Part shown: positions 5,329 to 8,687 of the stretch, piece by piece
Numbering within the stretch: position 1 is the stretch's first letter
Layout: every line of letters begins with the position of its first letter
DNA from: Lachnospiraceae bacterium
Lineage (GTDB): Bacteria > Bacillota > Clostridia > Lachnospirales > Lachnospiraceae
NCBI GenBank assembly: GCA_009774145.1
Contig: VSND01000206.1
Coordinates: 1-8,687 of the forward strand
DNA length: 8,687 nt
Reading direction: 5' to 3'
The notes under the pieces: generated by a model
What the model was told of the DNA's origin: nothing
What the model saw: only the letters and a program-made list of their open reading frames with translations
Databases searched by the model: none
Program-made: the position numbers and the translations under genes

Positions 5329-6360
5329 AAGCGACAGACGCTGTACGGATATGACGAATTCGGAAACGACCGGTACGGAAATCAGGGAGAACTGCAGCCG
5401 TTTGGATATACCGGATATCAGCGGGACAGGACCGCAGATTCTTATTTTGCGCAGGCGAGAGAGTATCTGCCGGGGCCAGGCAGATTTGCCGGTGAAGATA
5501 TCAATAAAGGAACGATAATGAAGCCGGGCAGTCTGAATGATTACAGTTACTGTCTGGGTAATCCGCTCATACTGGTAGACAAAAACGGAAGATCCCCTGT
5601 ACCGAGTCCGGCAGATGCTCAGCGGATGATGTGGGATTACTGCGTCGATCAGTATCATAATGCTCTGGATGCGGTAAAAAATGAGTGGGACAGCAGGGTG
5701 GATGCTGTTGTTGAATGGGGGAAAGCACACGAAGATGAGATAAAAATGGGAGTAACAGATGCGGCGATATTAGGCTCTGCTCTGCTTGCAGGAACCGGAA
5801 TCGGGATTCCGGCCGGGGCTGCCGTAATGGCCATAGGAAGTACCGGGGCGATTATGGGAGAACAGTATTATGAAGAGAATGGCATGAACGGTGCGGATGG
5901 TTTTATGCGGGGCGGCATGAATGCTACGGTGATCGCTATGGGAATGGTTACTAATCCGACGGCGGCCTCCCTGGGAATTCTATGTCAGCTTTCCACAGAT
6001 ATAACGCAGGAAGAGTATTCTTCGCCGGAATCCTATACGGGCTCAGTTATAGGGGCCATATTTGGTGTGACTCATGGTCCTGCTATGGGTGCTGGGATGG
6101 CTACAGCAGTTGGGAAAGCTTTGGAAAAGTTGACAACAGGTCTGGATGAAGACTGGCTGTCAATTGCCATTGATGTAATTATAACAGCGGGCTTGGGAAC
6201 ATCTGCAAATTATATGATTCAGAAAGTTTTGCCATGGGATTTGGCATTTTATTTTAGAATGGCACTGTCAAAAGATACGCTTGGCTGGATAGAAAACATT
6301 GTGGTAGGTATTGAAAATGCAGCTTATGGAGAAATTTTGAATTGTATGAATACTGATTAA
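5299..6360 (+). CDS. RHS core fragment with toxin family A tail, copy A3
   Basis: After about ten unrelated N-terminal residues, the RHS core starts at GKRQTLYGYDEFGND and runs to GNPLILVDKNGR (residue ~98), followed by the linker VPSPADAQRMMWDYCVDQYH and the EWDSR boundary (~129-133). The family A tail fills 134-353: a charged helix, a hydrophobic region with GTGIGIPAGAAVMAIGSTGA (~165-184) and MNATVIAMGMVTNPTAAS (~207-224), YTGSVIGAIFG (~246), VIITAGLG (~293) and the end MIQKVLPWDL...NTD. It is the only tail of this family still fused to a core. The ATG at 5299 has AGGAGA about 15 nt upstream, farther than usual, and the core lacks its first part, so the frame is probably a fusion rather than a native gene. 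Its immunity partner is expected next; only a start signal is found, with imm A4 1.6 kb away beyond the IS. Confidence 0.8.
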   Translation: MPSHEPILCGKRQTLYGYDEFGNDRYGNQGELQPFGYTGYQRDRTADSYFAQAREYLPGPGRFAGEDINKGTIMKPGSLNDYSYCLGNPLILVDKNGRSPVPSPADAQRMMWDYCVDQYHNALDAVKNEWDSRVDAVVEWGKAHEDEIKMGVTDAAILGSALLAGTGIGIPAGAAVMAIGSTGAIMGEQYYEENGMNGADGFMRGGMNATVIAMGMVTNPTAASLGILCQLSTDITQEEYSSPESYTGSVIGAIFGVTHGPAMGAGMATAVGKALEKLTTGLDEDWLSIAIDVIITAGLGTSANYMIQKVLPWDLAFYFRMALSKDTLGWIENIVVGIENAAYGEILNCMNTD

Positions 6361-6390
6361 TATGATTGTATAATTAAGATTATTTTAAAC

Positions 6391-6410
6391 AGGCAGGTGA
6401 TATGAACATC
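6391..6410 (+). promoter_or_regulatory. Stranded ribosome binding site and start codon of the missing immunity gene
   Basis: AGGCAGGTGAT leads to ATG at 6402, 41 bp after the toxin A3 stop, where imm A3 starts 27 bp after toxin A2. The frame ends after three codons (ATG AAC ATC TAA). The signal looks like the front of the cognate immunity gene whose body is no longer attached. Confidence 0.45.
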
Positions 6411-6460
6411 TAAAATATAAACTGAATCAAAAGATTATCTTTTTAGGAAGGAGACCAGCT

Positions 6461-6490
6461 ATGAAAAGTCAAGCCATTATTGAAAAATAA
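6461..6490 (+). pseudogene. Start of a decayed gene next to the IS
   Basis: A strong AGGAAGGAG at 6445-6453 precedes ATG 6461 by 7 nt, but the frame stops after nine residues (MKSQAIIEK). Reading past the TAA continues in protein-like fashion (LDFFHTLKKGNF) for a further dozen codons before the IS region. This suggests the front of a gene that gained a stop codon and was then cut off, but a leader peptide or chance cannot be excluded. Confidence 0.35.
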
Positions 6491-6574
6491 TTAGATTTTT
6501 TTCACACCTTAAAAAAGGGTAACTTTAATAAAACTCCCCGTCAGGGAATTTTGCAAAACAAATGTTCGAGAAAT

Positions 6575-7735
6575 TTAATCTAAGTTAAAAACCAAATCAT
6601 CCGTCAGCATTTTGTAAATAATGCGAACGAGCTTGCCGGCGCAATGCCCAGGGGCTGCGTAGTGGTTCAGTCCAGAGGCCCTTTTGGAATCATAGTAGTC
6701 TTTGAAGGTTTTGTTGTTTCTGACTACGTTATGCGCTGCATAGACCAGGGCGTAGCGAAGGACTTTTGATCCACGCTTTGACATCCTCGTGTGGCTGGCA
6801 TTGAAGTTTCCTGACTGGCACACGGTTGGGTCAAGGCCTGCAAATGCAAGCAGCTTTTTGGGCTCAGAGAAGCGGTGTATATCACCAGTCTCGCCCAGTA
6901 TCATGCCCGCCTCAACATAACTGATACCGGGCAGTGTCATGATGGCGGAATCAATAGACAGGAGGATGTTATGCATCTCTGATTCCACTTCATCAATCTG
7001 GCTATCCAGTAACTCGATCAGCTCAATGGTCTGGGTTATCTGAACAGATATGGAACTGTCGCTGGAACCGACAGACTGCTGTGCAGGAACTCTTAACGAC
7101 TGTGCTTTCTCCTTTTGGAAATGACCATGCGAGGCAGTTTTCAGGAGATGGACGAGGTGGGTCATGTGCATGGTGGCAACTTTCTCCGGTGACGGAGCTT
7201 CTTTCAGGAGGGCGTACACGGATTTGTGATGTATCCCATGAAAGAAGTATTGAAGCTCAGGGAACGACTGGTCCACATACGAGACCAGCTGTATTTTGGC
7301 CCGGGTGCGCTGCTTCACGAGCTTCTGGCGGAAACGCCCGAGGCTTTTAAGGTGGAGCAGGTCGATGTCCTGCTTCGTGCAGAACCGGTGTTCCTGCACC
7401 ATGAGCGTTCTGGCGATCACGAGTGTGTCTACCGTGTCAGTCTTCGTTTTGCGTATGTTGTTCCTGCGCATGGACGAAGTCTGGATCGGGTTTATCACAC
7501 AGACGTTGTAATGCCTGGAAACGAGGAACTCGACAAGGTTGTTGCCATAGTGGGCTGTTGACTCAAGACCAATGACGAGGCTGTCCTTCCCGTAAGGATC
7601 GAGAACGGAGAGCAGCCTGCGGAAGCCGTCACTGTCGTTTGTGAATTTAAACGGTCTCACGAGTACTTCACCGTCAGAGGACAGGGCTGCGCCGAAATAG
7701 TTGAGTTTGGCGATATCGATGCCAACATAGATCAT
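6575..7735 (-). CDS. IS110-family transposase (DEDD/RuvC-like recombinase)
   Basis: A 386-residue protein of normal family length. The N-terminal RuvC-like DEDD domain shows VGIDIAK (D7), GLESTAHYGNNL (E58) and RKTKTDTVD (D100, D103). A coiled helical middle leads to the C-terminal Tnp20-type domain: LPGISYVEAGMILGETGDI, KLLAFAGLDPTVCQSGN with the likely catalytic Ser308 in QSG, RMSKRGSKVLRYAL and HCAGKLVRIIYKML. All key residues are present, so it is probably active. Known IS110 enzymes cut and join donor and target DNA guided by a structured bridge RNA made from the non-coding end. The start is set at the inner ATG because AAGGAAGGGG lies 8 nt upstream of it; a longer frame with 12 more residues has a weaker signal. 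Confidence 0.93.
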   Translation of the reverse strand: MIYVGIDIAKLNYFGAALSSDGEVLVRPFKFTNDSDGFRRLLSVLDPYGKDSLVIGLESTAHYGNNLVEFLVSRHYNVCVINPIQTSSMRRNNIRKTKTDTVDTLVIARTLMVQEHRFCTKQDIDLLHLKSLGRFRQKLVKQRTRAKIQLVSYVDQSFPELQYFFHGIHHKSVYALLKEAPSPEKVATMHMTHLVHLLKTASHGHFQKEKAQSLRVPAQQSVGSSDSSISVQITQTIELIELLDSQIDEVESEMHNILLSIDSAIMTLPGISYVEAGMILGETGDIHRFSEPKKLLAFAGLDPTVCQSGNFNASHTRMSKRGSKVLRYALVYAAHNVVRNNKTFKDYYDSKRASGLNHYAAPGHCAGKLVRIIYKMLTDDLVFNLD

Positions 7736-7743
7736 GGGATCAT

Positions 7744-7753
7744 CCCCTTCCTT
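7744..7753 (-). promoter_or_regulatory. Ribosome binding site of the transposase
   Basis: On the minus strand AAGGAAGGGG lies 8 nt before the ATG whose first base is 7735. It decides the start in favour of the shorter protein beginning MIYVGIDIAK. Confidence 0.6.
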
Positions 7754-7771
7754 ATTCTTTGATACTGTCAT

Positions 7772-7950
7772 GTCCGCCAGCGATCATCATCGTAGACTTG
7801 ATTGAGATGAGTACTCCGGGGGCTGACTGGCAGCCCCACTGGCACATCCAGCTTATGAACAATTCAGATAATGTAGCGGCAATACACTCCTTCAAGTAGT
7901 CAGGCTACAGGATAAAATTTAAAGTCCACAGTATCTGAATGTATTGTAAC
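7772..7950 (-). ncRNA. Candidate IS110 bridge RNA region
   Basis: The non-coding stretch upstream of the transposase holds a perfect 7-bp hairpin with a 5-nt loop (GGGGCTG at 7819-7825, CAGCCCC at 7831-7837). It also contains TTCAGATA (7863-7870) and CAATACA (7880-7886), which are reverse complements of the adjoining halves of TATCTGAATGTATTG (7931-7945). In IS110 elements this position encodes the RNA that pairs with donor and target DNA. The location and structure fit; the exact ends and guide loops are not determined. Confidence 0.45.
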
Positions 7951-8017
7951 TGGTCTATATCAAAAAGAAAGGAAAAGTGGTGTTTTCGCTTCCATAAACA
8001 TCATACAAGATAATATT

Positions 8018-8467
8018 ATGAAAGCTTTTATATGGCATATTATAGAAATCTTTATGATTTTTGTCATAATAGGTGGAATATATTTAATGAAATTGCTGAA
8101 GAGAGAAACTCTTATAGAAACACTTGATGGAACAAAGGATATTGTAGTGAAATTACTGGTTGGAAGTATGCTTGTTTATTTTGTGTATGCCGGAGTAATT
8201 CCGGCAATGAAAGACATACCTAATTTAATTCAAAAAAATTTTTATACGATAGAGGGTATCGCTCAAAAAGATTGCAAGCCTCCTAAGTTTAACAGAATGT
8301 CAGTACATATCATGGATGAAGAAACAAAGGAAGTGCTATATGTAACCTTTTTTTATGGAGATCCCATAGACAAAGGAGACAGATTAACAGTTCAATATTT
8401 GCCAAATTTAAAGTTTGGAGTTCTGATAGAAAGAAATGGAGAAAGAATAAGGAATAAGATTGAATAG
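8018..8467 (+). CDS. Putative immunity protein of toxin family A, copy A4
   Basis: A complete 149-residue paralogue. Helix 1 spans ~5-24 (IWHIIEIFMIFVIIGGIYL), the basic loop is KLLKRETLIETLD, helix 2 is ~44-65 (LLVGSMLVYFVYAGVIP), and the soluble C-terminal domain has IPNLIQKNFYTIEGIAQ, EETKEVLYVTFFYGDPID and GDRLTVQYLPNLKFGVLIE. It is closest to copy A1. Homology to its relatives starts right at the ATG. The sequence just upstream has no ribosome binding site near enough (the nearest purine run, AAAGAAAGGAAAAG at ~7965-7978, is about 40 nt away). It follows the IS and is most simply the displaced partner of toxin A3. Whether it is still translated is uncertain. Confidence 0.7.
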   Translation: MKAFIWHIIEIFMIFVIIGGIYLMKLLKRETLIETLDGTKDIVVKLLVGSMLVYFVYAGVIPAMKDIPNLIQKNFYTIEGIAQKDCKPPKFNRMSVHIMDEETKEVLYVTFFYGDPIDKGDRLTVQYLPNLKFGVLIERNGERIRNKIE

Positions 8468-8546
8468 AATTTTAATATGGCCAAAAATATTGCATATGTT
8501 ACACTTTTATACCAGATCATTAACTGCATCCTTTTTACGACTATTA

Positions 8547-8666
8547 CTAACATTTGGCTGCTTTGAAAATCATGGACTGCATGGAAATACAAGAACAATA
8601 TTAAAAGTTAATGTTTATGATTTTCTTGAAACTTTAAAATTTAAAGACATAAATGGATGTCAATGA
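8547..8666 (+). pseudogene. C-terminal remnant of a second toxin B
   Basis: The last ~39 codons read LTFGCFENHGLHGNTRTIL followed by KVNVYDFLETLKFKDINGCQ. This lines up with the end of the tail at 1511-2587 (PFTLFFEQHGEIG and FNVYDLLDSLKFKDAEECL), to the same endpoint give or take no residues. Upstream similarity is lost, and the fragment sits 79 bp after imm A4, so the core and most of the tail were removed. It keeps the toxin-then-immunity order because a new start codon follows 18 bp later. Confidence 0.75.
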
Positions 8667-8670
8667 AAAA

Positions 8671-8687
8671 AGGAGTTGGATAATATG
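8671..8687 (+). promoter_or_regulatory. Ribosome binding site and start codon of the next gene
   Basis: AGGAG at 8671-8675 lies 9 nt before an ATG at 8685-8687, the last three bases of the window. By analogy with 2605, a family B immunity gene is expected to start here; nothing of its protein is visible. Confidence 0.6.

Larger units (their letters stand above)
6530..7950 (-). mobile_element. IS110-family insertion sequence, ends approximate
   Basis: The element contains one transposase gene, with a longer non-coding stretch upstream of it (right side on the + strand) and a short one downstream, the usual layout of the IS110 group. IS110 members lack terminal inverted repeats, so the ends cannot be read directly. 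The left limit is set where gene-like sequence at 6461-6525 fades, and the right limit after the structured region ending near 7950. It is the only non-RHS gene in the window and the only clear minus-strand one. Confidence 0.6.

Noticed and set aside
6480..6520. Possible terminator hairpins (AAAAAT-loop-ATTTTT and ACCTT-AAAAA-AGGGT)
   Set aside because: The stems are very short or AT-only and would form weakly; they may be chance in AT-rich DNA.
7081..7561. Plus-strand open frames inside the transposase gene
   Set aside because: The minus-strand frame carries all IS110 motifs; these are mirror frames of it.
1..8687. CRISPR array, tRNA genes or rRNA genes
   Set aside because: No regularly spaced short repeats and no tRNA- or rRNA-like sequence were seen; the repeats present are paralogous cassettes.

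Overview
The window reads as a stretch of an accessory island from an AT-rich, low-GC Gram-positive bacterium. The protein style (RHS core of Firmicutes type, AAAGGAG-like ribosome binding sites, ATG/GTG/TTG starts, IS110 transposase) suggests a gut Clostridia/Lachnospiraceae-like host. This is an inference; no taxonomic marker gene is present.

Almost everything apart from the insertion sequence is debris or working parts of RHS/YD-repeat polymorphic toxin systems, all on the + strand. Three toxin families, each followed by its own type of small membrane-anchored protein, can be told apart. Family A is a Gly/Ala-rich hydrophobic toxin tail. It occurs at 536-1016 (broken), 3993-4655 (orphan tail) and 5299-6360 (attached to an RHS core). 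It is paired with a 149-residue two-helix putative immunity protein present four times (62-484 with a lost 5' end, 1069-1518, 4683-5132, 8018-8467). Family B is a beta-rich tail on an RHS core (1511-2587), with a different immunity candidate (2605-3132); a second copy survives only as its last ~39 codons (8547-8666), directly before a new start codon at the window edge. Family C survives as the last ~35 codons of a toxin (3376-3481) followed one base later by a third immunity candidate (3483-3950).

Layout: imm A1 (62-484), 51-bp repeat, toxin A1 pseudogene, imm A2 (1069-1518), overlapping RHS-toxin B (1511-2587), imm B (2605-3132), RHS core remnant (3235-3375), toxin C remnant, imm C (3483-3950), orphan toxin A2 (3993-4655), imm A3 (4683-5132), second copy of the 51-bp repeat, RHS-toxin A3 (5299-6360), a stranded ribosome binding site with start codon (6391-6410), IS110-family element on the minus strand (transposase 6575-7735), imm A4 (8018-8467), toxin B remnant, next gene start (8685).

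The rule throughout is toxin tail then immunity gene, with junctions falling at a few preferred points: inside the RHS core at a GGGAA motif, at the core/tail boundary (a shared 16-mer encoding EWDSR), and at the immunity start or stop codons. No full-length RHS protein with a secretion or delivery region is present, so the array looks like a store of silent or orphan tail cassettes plus immunity genes that protect against kin or feed recombination with an RHS gene elsewhere. Toxin and immunity functions are inferred from architecture and position, not from a recognised catalytic motif.
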